The notes: generated from the letters alone by a model not told the origin. Shown: positions 9,989-18,829, numbered from the stretch's first letter. The stretch: 46,293 nucleotides of DNA from Calderihabitans maritimus (GCF_002207765.1 NZ_BDGJ01000001.1:1-46293); one strand, 5' to 3'. Made by a program: numbers and translations.

Positions 9989-10939
9989 TTAAAGAAGCAA
10001 AGCCAAAATAGCCTTCTGAGCATGAAGCCTGTTCTCCGCCTGATCAAAAATTGCTGATTGAGGTCCTTCCATTACCTCCTCGGTAATCTCTTCCCCCCGG
10101 TGGGCTGGCAGGCAATGGAGAACAATCGCATCCGGGCGGGCGTAGTGTAGCAAATCCTCGTTGATCTGGTAGCGGCTAAACACTTTTTTGCGTTCTACCG
10201 CTTCCTTCTCTTGTCCCATACTGGCCCATACATCGGTGTATAACACATCCGCCTCCCGCGCCGCCTCCAAAGGATCCTCGGTAATCGTAATTTCGCCACC
10301 CGTCTTCCGGGCGTCCTCCCGGGCCCAATCTACAACCTGTTTAGGAGGCTGGTACCCTGGAGGTGATGCGACAATTACTTTCATTCCCGTCTTCGCTCCT
10401 CCGATGAGGAGAGAATTGGCCACGTTGTTTCCGTCCCCGATATATCCCAGCTTCAAACCGGCTAAAGCGCCTTTCTTCTCCCGAATAGTCATTAGGTCGG
10501 CCAATACCTGGCAAGGATGGAACATATCGGTGAGACCGTTAATCACCGGTATATCGGCATAACGGGCCAGGTCTTCCACTTCCTGTTGGGAATAAGTCCT
10601 TATCATAATGCCGTCGACATAGCGACTGAGAACCCGGGCGGTGTCCTGTATTGGCTCACCTCTTTTAATTTGAAGGTCCTGGCTGCTCAGAAATAATGGA
10701 AACCCTCCCAGTTGGTACATACCGACTTCAAAGGATACCCGTGTCCGCGTAGAAGGCTTCTGAAAAATCATCCCCAAAGTTTTACCTTCTAGAACGCGAT
10801 GAGGCTCTCCCTTTTTTTGTTTCTCTTTAAACTGAAATGCCACCTCTAAAAAGTAAGTTATTTCTTCGGGAGTGAAATGGTAAAGAGTTAGAAAATCTCT
10901 TCCTTTGAATTTGCCGTCCAAGCTGTAGGTCACCAGCAT
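9989..10939 (-). CDS. argF: Ornithine carbamoyltransferase
   Basis: A 316-residue enzyme transferring the carbamoyl group from carbamoyl phosphate to ornithine, giving citrulline. STRTRVSFE (carbamoyl phosphate binding) lies near residue 56 and the ornithine-side motif HCLPAHRGEEI near the C-terminus. The open frame extends to 10987, but TAAGGAGGTG (10941-10950) sits immediately before the ATG at 10939, making this the clear start. The upstream extension reads through the binding site and is not conserved-looking. Confidence 0.96.
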   Translation of the reverse strand: MLVTYSLDGKFKGRDFLTLYHFTPEEITYFLEVAFQFKEKQKKGEPHRVLEGKTLGMIFQKPSTRTRVSFEVGMYQLGGFPLFLSSQDLQIKRGEPIQDTARVLSRYVDGIMIRTYSQQEVEDLARYADIPVINGLTDMFHPCQVLADLMTIREKKGALAGLKLGYIGDGNNVANSLLIGGAKTGMKVIVASPPGYQPPKQVVDWAREDARKTGGEITITEDPLEAAREADVLYTDVWASMGQEKEAVERKKVFSRYQINEDLLHYARPDAIVLHCLPAHRGEEITEEVMEGPQSAIFDQAENRLHAQKAILALLL

Positions 10940-10990
10940 ACACCTCCTTATAGCACATTTATTCAAAAATTCGCTAAACTCACCCAACCC

Positions 10991-12199
10991 CTACATGCCA
11001 TTTTTCTCTTCCAAATGCATCAAAGCTTCTTCCAGTATGCTTGTTACCTGGTCCACCTCTTGCCGGGAAATGTTAAGAGGAGGTAAGAAGCGCAGTACAT
11101 AGTTATTGGCACAATTTATCAGCAGTCCTTTCTCCAGACAATATGAAACCACCGGGCCGCCGGGGACCGTTAATTCCATTCCCAACAGCAATCCTTTTCC
11201 CCGCACCTCTTTGACAAAAGGAAAGCGTTCCTTTAAAGCCTCTAGTTTACCGAGAAAGTAGTCTCCGACTTTCTCGGCGTTAGAAACCAGGTCCTCTTCC
11301 AGGAGGGCGGAAAAAGCCGCCACTCCAGCAGCACAGGCCAAAGGATTACCTCCGAAAGTTGAGGCATGATCCCCGGGCTGGAAGGCACGGGCTACTTCTT
11401 CTTTAGCCAGCAAAGCCCCAATGGGAACCCCGCCCCCCAGAGCTTTGGCCAGGGTCATTATGTCCGGTTCCACACCGTAATGTTCGTAGGCAAAAAGCTT
11501 CCCCGTCCTACCCATGCCACACTGTACTTCATCAAAGATCAAGAGAAGACCCTGTTCTTGACAAAGATTCTTAACCCCTCGGAGATACACAGGGTCGGCC
11601 ACATTTACCCCGCCTTCACCCTGGATCGGTTCCAACATCACCGCACAGGTCTGCCTGGAAATAGCCTTCTTCAAAGCATCTAAATCATTAAAAGGTACGT
11701 ATTTGAAACCCGCCGGAAGAGGTTCAAAGCCCTTATGAAATTTTTCCTGCCCTGTCGCCGTCAGGGTAGCCAGCGTTCGCCCATGGAAGGATTGTTTCAT
11801 GGTGATAATCTCGAACTTTTCCGGGCCCGATTTCAGTTTGGCATATTTCCGGGCCAATTTTATTGCCCCCTCATTGGCTTCGGCCCCACTGTTGGCAAAA
11901 AAAACTTTATCAAAGACGGAGTTCTCTACTAACATCCGGGCGAGCTTCACCTGAGGTTCTATCCAGTACAAATTGGAGCAGTGCAACAGAGTTTCAGCTT
12001 GACGCTGTATCGCTTCTACCACCCGGGGGTGGCAATGACCCAGGGAGTTGACCGCCAAACCGCTTACAAAATCAAGATACTCTTTCCCGTCTGCGTCCCA
12101 AACCCGGCTGCCTTCCCCTCTGACCAGGGTTACGGGAAAGCGACTATAGGTATTCATTACACATTCCCGACCCTGGTCTATAATTTCCTTGTTGCTCAT
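10991..12199 (-). CDS. argD: Acetylornithine aminotransferase
   Basis: A 402-residue class III PLP aminotransferase that makes N-acetylornithine from N-acetylglutamate semialdehyde and glutamate. NSGAEANEGAIKLARKYAK and FDEVQCGMGRTGKLFAYEH are diagnostic, and the PLP lysine is in TLAKALGGGVPIGA around residue 252. GGGAGAGGG precedes the ATG. It lies between argB and argF, as expected for the acetylated arginine pathway. Related enzymes also serve lysine synthesis (succinyl-diaminopimelate aminotransferase), so dual use is possible. Confidence 0.95.
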   Translation of the reverse strand: MSNKEIIDQGRECVMNTYSRFPVTLVRGEGSRVWDADGKEYLDFVSGLAVNSLGHCHPRVVEAIQRQAETLLHCSNLYWIEPQVKLARMLVENSVFDKVFFANSGAEANEGAIKLARKYAKLKSGPEKFEIITMKQSFHGRTLATLTATGQEKFHKGFEPLPAGFKYVPFNDLDALKKAISRQTCAVMLEPIQGEGGVNVADPVYLRGVKNLCQEQGLLLIFDEVQCGMGRTGKLFAYEHYGVEPDIMTLAKALGGGVPIGALLAKEEVARAFQPGDHASTFGGNPLACAAGVAAFSALLEEDLVSNAEKVGDYFLGKLEALKERFPFVKEVRGKGLLLGMELTVPGGPVVSYCLEKGLLINCANNYVLRFLPPLNISRQEVDQVTSILEEALMHLEEKNGM

Positions 12200-12234
12200 T
12201 TATACCCTCTCCCTTATCAAAAATCCATCTTTTA

Positions 12235-14363
<2,129 letters not shown>

Positions 14364-14397
14364 CATAATTCCTCCACTTCCCACAAAATTTGCAGCT

Positions 14398-15438
14398 TTA
14401 CGGAAACACCGGTACGACTTCCAGACCCTCAGTTTCAGGAAATCCAAACATCAGGTTCATATTCTGTACTGCCTGGCCGGCCGCTCCTTTAACCAGATTG
14501 TCGATAGCCGATACAACTATCACTCGATTGGTCCGGTGATCCACCCGGAGGTTCAAGTCGCAGTAATTTGACCCGTAAACCCATTTGGTATGAGGCCACT
14601 GCTCTTCCGGTAAAATGCGTATAAAGGGCTCGTGCCGGTAATAATCAAGGTAAATCTCTCGTAACTTATCGCTATTTGTCGCTTCAGTCAGGGAAGCGTA
14701 AATGGTACTCAAAATCCCCCGCGTCATTGGAATAAGGTGAGGAGTAAAAGTAACCTTTACTTTCTCCCCGGCCAATTTGGCCAGTTCCTGCTCTATCTCA
14801 GGAGTATGACGGTGACGGGCGACGTTATAAGCACTTACATTTTCGTTACTCTCAGCAAAATGGGTAGCCAAAGTTAATTTCCTTCCCGCCCCCGAAATTC
14901 CTGACTTGGAATCAATAACAATGGAGTTCAAGTCAACCATTCTTTCTCTGACCAGAGGAGCCAGCCCGAGCAGGGTACTGGTAGGATAACATCCGGGATT
15001 GGCTATTAACTGGGCCTCTTTTATTTTCGACCGATTCACCTCAGGCAAACCGTACACGGAGATAGCCAGCAATTCCGGTTCCTTATGCTGCTCACCATAC
15101 CATTCCTCATACGAATCGGCCTCATCAAAACGAAAATCGGCCCCCAAATCTATCACCTTGATTCCTGAATCAAGCGCCTTTCTTACTACGGGAGCAGAAT
15201 ACCCGTGAGGCAAAGCCACAAAAACTACATCTGCCTCACTGATTTTATCCAACATTTCCTGTTCCTTACAAATAAGCGAAACATGGCCTGAAAGGTGAGG
15301 ATAAACGAAAGATAGCGGTTTGTCTACATGGCTTTGAGAAGTCACCCCCACCAACTGCACCCGCCGGTGCCGGCTGAGGAGACGTACCAATTCCACTCCA
15401 GCATATCCTGTGGCTCCTATCACTAATGCCTTAACCAT
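14398..15438 (-). CDS. argC: N-acetyl-gamma-glutamyl-phosphate reductase
   Basis: A 346-residue NADPH-dependent reductase forming N-acetylglutamate semialdehyde. The Rossmann motif VIGATGYAGVELVRLL is at the N-terminus and the catalytic cysteine lies in IANPGCYPTSTLLGL near residue 150, with PHLIPMTRGIL further on. TAGGAGGA (15447-15453) supports the ATG. It is the first gene of the arginine operon, directly behind the promoter at 15490-15518. Confidence 0.97.
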   Translation of the reverse strand: MVKALVIGATGYAGVELVRLLSRHRRVQLVGVTSQSHVDKPLSFVYPHLSGHVSLICKEQEMLDKISEADVVFVALPHGYSAPVVRKALDSGIKVIDLGADFRFDEADSYEEWYGEQHKEPELLAISVYGLPEVNRSKIKEAQLIANPGCYPTSTLLGLAPLVRERMVDLNSIVIDSKSGISGAGRKLTLATHFAESNENVSAYNVARHRHTPEIEQELAKLAGEKVKVTFTPHLIPMTRGILSTIYASLTEATNSDKLREIYLDYYRHEPFIRILPEEQWPHTKWVYGSNYCDLNLRVDHRTNRVIVVSAIDNLVKGAAGQAVQNMNLMFGFPETEGLEVVPVFP

Positions 15439-15489
15439 GGGTTGTTCCTCCTAAAAAATTTCAAATAAATTTTACTTTTAATGCTTATA

Positions 15490-15518
15490 ATTATACACTC
15501 CGATGTATAAAAATGCAA
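15490..15518 (-). promoter_or_regulatory. Promoter of the arginine operon, possible ArgR target
   Basis: On the minus strand TTGCAT (15513-15518) is separated by 17 bases from a perfect TATAAT (15490-15495), giving a leader of roughly 45 bases before argC. The region around the -10 is AT-rich and contains TATAATTATA, a palindrome. ArgR/AhrC boxes are AT-rich and partly palindromic, so repression by arginine at this site is plausible, but the match to the consensus is not strong. Confidence 0.6.
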
Positions 15519-15527
15519 TAATCGCCT

Positions 15528-15553
15528 AAAAAAAGTTCCCGGCTCCCCAGGAA
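15528..15553 (-). terminator. Terminator of the 149-residue Leu-rich protein gene
   Basis: Directly after the stop codon of the upstream minus-strand gene, TTCCTGG and CCGGGAA (one G-U pair) form a 7-bp stem with loop GGAG, followed by C and seven T. This isolates the small-protein island from the arginine operon promoter, which lies about ten bases further on. Confidence 0.75.
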
Positions 15554-16003
15554 TCATGACTTTCCCTTGTCTCCTTCCTTATCATTTTCTTTACCCTCAT
15601 CTTGGTTCTCTTCAGATGTCTCACCTGTCAATAAGTTCATAAGCAATCCCAAAAGAGCTGGGTTGATTTTCTGCCCGCTCTTTTTACCCAGCAGGTTTGA
15701 CAACAGCGATAAATCGGGCATACCTTCCGTCTTTCCAGTCAGTAGAGGAAGCAAACTTAACAAAGCCGAACTGAAGTCTCCGCCCTCATCTGCGCTCCCC
15801 TTAACCCCCTTGGAATATACCGGCGGGATAGTCTCACTACCTATAAGACTTACAATAGTCAAAAGATTTATTAAACTAAGATAAATTATTATAAGGCTCG
15901 GATCAGTTTGTTGAATGTTCAACTGGGATATTAACCCAAGGAGGCTGTTAACCAAGTTTCCTTCCTCATTAACTAACTCTTCCCGGTTATCCTTATTTCG
16001 CAT
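15554..16003 (-). CDS. Leucine-rich small protein of unknown family, left edge of island
   Basis: A 149-residue protein. The ATG at 16003 is preferred over an in-frame ATG at 16024 because GGAGG lies just before it. The N-terminal charged stretch is followed by a hydrophobic helix region (IIIYLSLINLLTIVSLI, about residues 37-53), then a middle with repeated Leu/Gly blocks (ALLSLLPLLTGK, LSLLSNLLGKK, ALLGLLMNLLTG), and a very acidic, lysine-containing tail. I do not recognise a family. The hydrophobic block resembles LSLLNLLSILTIF in the gene at 18456, at the other edge of the island, so the two may be distant paralogues. Membrane association is likely. Confidence 0.7.
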   Translation of the reverse strand: MRNKDNREELVNEEGNLVNSLLGLISQLNIQQTDPSLIIIYLSLINLLTIVSLIGSETIPPVYSKGVKGSADEGGDFSSALLSLLPLLTGKTEGMPDLSLLSNLLGKKSGQKINPALLGLLMNLLTGETSEENQDEGKENDKEGDKGKS

Positions 16004-16232
16004 CTGTTCCCTCCTTTCCTTCAAGCTGACCCGTATTAAATATATTCAAGAAAAGGAAAGTATACCCCGTTAACCTTTAATTTTTTCATTTTTGTAACCA
16101 CCGGCTTATTTTAAACATACGTTATAGTGGATGGTACTTTCGAGCAACCTACTCAACTTTTAAGGAACTTTTTCAGCCAGTAACAAATAAGTAAGCCACA
16201 ACATATGCTGCAATAGAAAGGAGGGTTTCCAG
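16004..16232. other. Divergent intergenic region
   Basis: Separates the leftward Leu-rich gene from the rightward microprotein array and must hold promoters for both. The only motif I can defend is the sigma-K-like element at 16096-16124 for the rightward side. No ORF or hairpin of note was seen. Confidence 0.45.
16096..16124 (+). promoter_or_regulatory. Sigma-K-like promoter ahead of the microprotein array
   Basis: AACC (AC at 16097-16098) is followed after 17 bases by CATACGTTA (16116-16124). This fits the known mother-cell sigma-K pattern mACm-N16/17-CATAnnnTA. The seven bases AACCACC here recur at the same distance from a CATA ahead of the Met-rich gene at 18154. Short motifs can occur by chance, so this is a hypothesis supported by recurrence. 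Confidence 0.45.
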
Positions 16233-16340
16233 GTGGGTGGCTTTTACTTTGGCCCTAGAGTAGTCTTTGCGTTATTTCTGATTCTGATCCTGCTGCTTTT
16301 TGATGGTTTCGGCGGCGGCTTCTGGTCCGCAGAAAAGTAA
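16233..16340 (+). CDS. Microprotein 1 of the FALFLILILLLF family
   Basis: A 35-residue protein starting at GTG, with AAGGAGGG (16218-16225) in front. It begins MGGFYFGPRVV, continues with a single hydrophobic segment FALFLILILLLF, and ends in a Gly/Phe/Trp-rich tail. It is the first member of an array of similar tiny membrane proteins. The layout (short Gly/Phe head plus one helix) recalls the tiny YjcZ-type sporulation proteins of bacilli, but the helix sequence differs and homology is not shown. Probably a small spore-envelope or membrane peptide. Confidence 0.72.
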   Translation: MGGFYFGPRVVFALFLILILLLFDGFGGGFWSAEK

Positions 16341-16475
16341 GAGCTTGGTATACCATTGAGTGATCTAACCAAAAAAGTGCGCTTTTTTATGTGCCACAGT
16401 ATTCCTGCTCTTAACCCGACTGCCGCTCTAGGACCAGTAAAAAACGTCAAATTTTATATAAAAGGGGGGAAACCA

Positions 16476-16562
16476 ATGCCTGACGGCTTCGGCTTCTTCG
16501 GACCTCAATTAGCTTTTGCTTTATTCCTTATCTTAATCCTGTTGTTATTTGCTGATAAGTAA
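16476..16562 (+). CDS. Microprotein 2 of the FALFLILILLLF family
   Basis: Twenty-eight residues: MPDGFGFFGPQLA, then FALFLILILLLF, ending ADK. A run of six G (16464-16469) a few bases before the ATG acts as ribosome binding site. A longer in-frame start at 16356 would add an unlike N-terminus with no binding site and is rejected. The DNA is very close to microprotein 3, including the shared TAACAACTT at the stop, which points to recent tandem duplication. Confidence 0.75.
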   Translation: MPDGFGFFGPQLAFALFLILILLLFADK

Positions 16563-16596
16563 CAACTTGCCAGTCTATATTTAGGGGGGATATTAA

Positions 16597-16683
16597 ATGG
16601 GTGGAGGTTTCGGTTTCTTCGGGCCTCAAGTAGCTTTTGCTTTGTTTCTTATCTTGATCCTGTTGTTATTTTCTGACAGTTAA
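16597..16683 (+). CDS. Microprotein 3 of the FALFLILILLLF family
   Basis: Twenty-eight residues: MGGGFGFFGPQVA, then FALFLILILLLF, ending SDS. TTAGGGGGG precedes the ATG. Most codons agree with microprotein 2 and many of the differences are synonymous (for example GGA/GGG, TTA/TTG), which suggests that the protein sequence is under selection. Confidence 0.77.
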   Translation: MGGGFGFFGPQVAFALFLILILLLFSDS

Positions 16684-16712
16684 CAACTTACAACTTAAGG
16701 GGGGCAACCTTA

Positions 16713-16793
16713 ATGGGCGGAATAGGTTTTAGTACTCAGTTTGCTTTTGCACTGTTTCTCATCTTGATTCTGTTGATATTTGCAGACGAATAA
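16713..16793 (+). CDS. Microprotein 4 of the FALFLILILLLF family
   Basis: Twenty-six residues: MGGIGFSTQFA, then FALFLILILLIF, ending ADE. AAGGGGGG lies ahead of the ATG. This copy has lost the FFGPQ head but keeps the helix and the acidic end. It is the last gene of the rightward array, about 80 bases before the terminator at 16874. Confidence 0.74.
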   Translation: MGGIGFSTQFAFALFLILILLIFADE

Positions 16794-16873
16794 TTGAGTA
16801 GGAGAAAGTGATTCGGTATACGGCGGTTCAAGATGATTGACGAAGATAGCGGTATGTTTCGACCAAGCTGATT

Positions 16874-16915
16874 AGCCCTTGGTTTCGCTTATTGGCGAAA
16901 CCAAGGGCTTTATTT
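16874..16915 (+). terminator. Terminator of the microprotein array
   Basis: A perfect 15-bp inverted repeat (AGCCCTTGGTTTCGC at 16874-16888 and its complement at 16895-16909) with a 6-base loop, followed by TTTATTT. It is a strong intrinsic terminator for the rightward microprotein genes. Confidence 0.9.
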
Positions 16916-16961
16916 ACCTGAGAGGTGTTGGCCGAAATAACAATACCCATGCCGAGCGCAC

Positions 16962-16994
16962 AAAAAGATGGCTGCTCGCAGGGCAGCCTTTATT
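16962..16994. terminator. Small bidirectional hairpin terminator
   Basis: GGCTGC and GCAGCC (16970-16988) form a 6-bp stem with a 7-base loop. It is followed by TTTATT on the plus strand and by a five-T run on the minus strand, so it can act from both sides as a backup terminator. Confidence 0.6.
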
Positions 16995-17000
16995 CATTGA

Positions 17001-17029
17001 TTTAAAAGGGGCTACACTTTGGTAGCCCC
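17001..17029 (-). terminator. Terminator of the leftward microprotein pair
   Basis: GGGGCTAC (17008-17015) and GTAGCCCC (17022-17029) form a perfect 8-bp stem with a 6-base loop. On the minus strand it is followed by TTTTAAAT, just downstream of the 79-residue gene. Confidence 0.82.
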
Positions 17030-17047
17030 CGCTGATGATTAAGGATA

Positions 17048-17287
17048 TTAAGCTTCCAAAGTCGTTACTTCATCACTGCCGGTATCATCAGGGACAATGA
17101 CGGCAGCCTGTAGCGCCTCCACACTGGCTCCTACTGCTTCCATGGTGTTCTTCAACGTGTTAACGGTCTGGCTGAAGGCCTGTAAAGTCTTTTTTAAAGC
17201 ACCCCCATCAGAAAACAACAACAGGACCAAAATCAAAAAGACGGCAAAAGCTTCCCTGGAATTGAAACCCCCACCGGAACCGGCCAT
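17048..17287 (-). CDS. Microprotein-family member with C-terminal helical extension
   Basis: Seventy-nine residues. The first third is the family unit: MAGSGGGFNSREA, then FAVFLILVLLLFSD. It is followed by a heptad-like amphipathic region (LKKTLQAFSQTVNTLKNTME) and an acidic tail. This looks like the same membrane anchor fused to a short coiled coil. AAGGAGGTTG (about 17295-17304) supports the ATG. It is second in a leftward pair with the gene at 17339 and has its own terminator. Function unknown. Confidence 0.78.
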   Translation of the reverse strand: MAGSGGGFNSREAFAVFLILVLLLFSDGGALKKTLQAFSQTVNTLKNTMEAVGASVEALQAAVIVPDDTGSDEVTTLEA

Positions 17288-17338
17288 GGAAATTCAACCT
17301 CCTTTCTTGACAAAGTTTATCTGCAACAAAAACAATCC

Positions 17339-17533
17339 TTATATGTTCCCAAATTTGATTTTAAGCATCTCGTAAGATTGTACCAGGAGAACTAGAATTA
17401 AGAACATTTGAAAAGGGTTGCTCTCGCTTATAGACTTGTCACCGGAAAAAACCAGCAAGACAAAAATTAAAAATAAGGAAAAAGGATTTGCTTTTTTCGG
17501 TTTCTTATCTCCCTGCGGGCCATCTTGAGGCAT
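17339..17533 (-). CDS. Microprotein-family member with two copies of the core
   Basis: Sixty-four residues. After a lysine-rich head (MPQDGPQGDKKPKKA), two related hydrophobic segments follow: NPFSLFLIFVLLVFSGD and NPFQMFLILVLLVQS. The repeated NPF-x2-FLI-x-VLLV pattern suggests internal duplication of the family core, giving a two-helix hairpin. GGAGG lies before the ATG. It is the first gene of the leftward pair. No known domain. Confidence 0.75.
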   Translation of the reverse strand: MPQDGPQGDKKPKKANPFSLFLIFVLLVFSGDKSISESNPFQMFLILVLLVQSYEMLKIKFGNI

Positions 17534-17598
17534 CTTTTACCTCCTTCCGCCCCTAAATAAAAGCCATTAAAAAATGACCTTCATATTTACTTCTGTGA

Positions 17599-17627
17599 TA
17601 TATTACGAACCGCTTTTAAGTTTTGTT
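17599..17627 (-). promoter_or_regulatory. Possible sigma-K-like promoter of the leftward pair
   Basis: On the minus strand AACA (AC at 17625-17626) is followed after 17 bases by CGTAATATA (17599-17607), one mismatch from CATAnnnTA. It has the same spacing as the two rightward candidates. Weaker than they are; reported because of the parallel position. Confidence 0.3.
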
Positions 17628-17743
17628 ACTGAAATCAAGTGTGCTTCACCGTCAAAAAATTCTCCTGTTTTGAGAAACTATGAACGGCAGTCGAATATAA
17701 TGGTAAGGTAAAGCAAACAAAAAATTTTTAGGGAGGTTCATCC

Positions 17744-18061
17744 ATGCCCGACCTTAACGAACTTTTTAAACAGGCCCAAAAACTCAAAAACGAAATCAGT
17801 AGAGTACGAGAGGAATTAAAGGTGAAGACAGTAGAGGCCAGTGTTGCCAACGGGAAAATAACAATCGTTGCCAACGGCCACCAGGAAGTTCAAAAAGTTA
17901 AACTTGACCCTTCCGTGCGTCAGATAAAACTATCAGATCTGGAAGAACAGATGTTATCGGCCATCAACCAGGTCATGCAAAAATCCCGAGAAATGGCCAA
18001 GCGGGAAATGGCTAAAATTACCGGGGGAATAGATTTAACCAATGTTCCCGGCCTGTTCTAG
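17744..18061 (+). CDS. YbaB/EbfC-family nucleoid-associated protein
   Basis: A 105-residue DNA-binding protein of the YbaB/EbfC family. The N-terminal coiled coil (LNELFKQAQKLKNEISRVREEL), the central strands (VEASVANGKITIVANGH, VQKVKLDP) and the C-terminal helix ending in TGGIDLTNVPGLF match the family. The usual copy sits beside dnaX and recR; this one lies among small proteins, so it is probably a second paralogue, perhaps working in the compacted spore or mother-cell nucleoid. GGGAGG precedes the ATG, and a TATAAT lies about 45 bases upstream without a good -35. Confidence 0.88.
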   Translation: MPDLNELFKQAQKLKNEISRVREELKVKTVEASVANGKITIVANGHQEVQKVKLDPSVRQIKLSDLEEQMLSAINQVMQKSREMAKREMAKITGGIDLTNVPGLF

Positions 18062-18084
18062 AACTAAAAAGTATGCCAGCTACG

Positions 18085-18113
18085 AACCACCAGCATCCTT
18101 ATTACATAGAATG
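18085..18113 (+). promoter_or_regulatory. Sigma-K-like promoter ahead of the Met-rich gene
   Basis: AACCACC (18085-18091) places AC exactly 17 bases before CATAGAATG (18105-18113). The AACCACC block and its spacing are identical to the element at 16096. The last base of the -10 deviates from CATAnnnTA. The leader would be about 40 bases. Confidence 0.4.
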
Positions 18114-18153
18114 TAACGGAATAACCGCAAAACTCTAAAAGGAGGAATGACAA

Positions 18154-18360
18154 ATGATGCACATGGGATATCCCGGCAGCGGTTACCCGGGCTCCATGCA
18201 CGGAGGTTTTATGTACCCCGGTTCTATGCCCATGAGTCATGACTATGAAATGTATCACATGCACCGCGAAATGTACAACATGCTTCATGACATGAGCCGC
18301 ACCTTATATGAAATGTATGAAATGATGAAGAGCATGCACCAAAAGTTTATGAGAGATTAA
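18154..18360 (+). CDS. Methionine/tyrosine/histidine-rich small protein
   Basis: Sixty-eight residues, of which 17 are Met, 8 Tyr and 7 His. The first part has repeats of the type YPGS (GYPGSGYPGSMHGG, MYPGSMP). The second part is a regular helix-like region with Met, Tyr and Glu (HMHREMYNMLHDMSR, YEMYEMMKSMHQ). AAAGGAGGAATGACAA precedes an ATG-ATG start. There is no signal peptide. The composition recalls spore-coat proteins (Tyr-rich, cross-linkable) or copper-binding Met/His proteins; neither is shown. An opposite-strand frame over it is an artefact of its repeats. Confidence 0.8.
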   Translation: MMHMGYPGSGYPGSMHGGFMYPGSMPMSHDYEMYHMHREMYNMLHDMSRTLYEMYEMMKSMHQKFMRD

Positions 18361-18455
18361 ATATTAAGAAACTAAGAATTATTAAGGCAACATGTGCATA
18401 ATTCTTTATAGTAAGAGTTAAAGTTACCCGGAAGTTCCTAAAGGAGGACTTGTCT

Positions 18456-18773
18456 TTGAACCAAGAAGTCAAATCTTATGCTACCAACCTTCAAAACATC
18501 TATTCTCTCTGTCTGAACCTTTTACAGCGGGAAACAGAATTAACACCCCGCCACTTATTATTGTCTCTGAGCCTGCTTAATCTGTTGTCCATTTTAACTA
18601 TATTTGAAACTCACCTGAAAAATAATCAAACAGACCAGCATTCCAGGTATGTAACAGAGTCTCAAAACTCCCTAACGAGGAAAGAGCCTACCTCGCTGGT
18701 CGAACGAAATGCTCTGGAATCAGAACGTATTGATTGGAGGGAAATAAAAGGTTTTTCCCGGAGAAAATTTTGA
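18456..18773 (+). CDS. Small Leu-rich protein, right edge of island
   Basis: A protein of 105 residues from TTG at 18456, eight bases after GGAGG; an in-frame TTG at 18450 is too close to the binding site. The N-terminal half is hydrophobic and helical (NIYSLCLNLLQRE, then HLLLSLSLLNLLSILTIFE), the C-terminal half polar and charged. The hydrophobic block resembles that of the gene at 15554, suggesting a common origin. No known family. A clear terminator follows. Confidence 0.65.
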   Translation: MNQEVKSYATNLQNIYSLCLNLLQRETELTPRHLLLSLSLLNLLSILTIFETHLKNNQTDQHSRYVTESQNSLTRKEPTSLVERNALESERIDWREIKGFSRRKF

Positions 18774-18789
18774 ACGATTCTAAAAGCAC

Positions 18790-18817
18790 AAGCTCCCGTG
18801 CAGGGAGCTTACGTTTT
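18790..18817 (+). terminator. Intrinsic terminator
   Basis: AAGCTCCC (18790-18797) and GGGAGCTT (18803-18810) form a perfect 8-bp stem with a 5-base loop, followed by ACGTTTT. It closes the rightward part of the small-protein island. Confidence 0.8.
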
Positions 18818-18829
18818 ATGGAGAGAAAA

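Noticed and set aside
15475-15500. Definite ArgR operator
   Set aside because: The AT-rich palindrome TATAATTATA overlaps the -10, but the match to known ARG boxes is too loose to call a site.
16169-16213. A second, separate promoter for microprotein 1
   Set aside because: No hexamer pair with proper spacing was found here.
16361-16395. AAAAAAG/CTTTTTT repeat as a terminator after microprotein 1
   Set aside because: The stem is almost all A-T and short; possible but too weak to list as a feature.
16356-16475. N-terminal extension of microprotein 2
   Set aside because: No Shine-Dalgarno sequence at 16356, unlike sequence to the sister copies, and a G-rich binding site sits directly before the ATG at 16476.
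18064-18288. Opposite-strand His/Val-rich frame over the Met-rich gene
   Set aside because: It is the mirror of Met (ATG) codons read as His (CAT); it has no binding site, while the plus frame has AAAGGAGG and a normal start.
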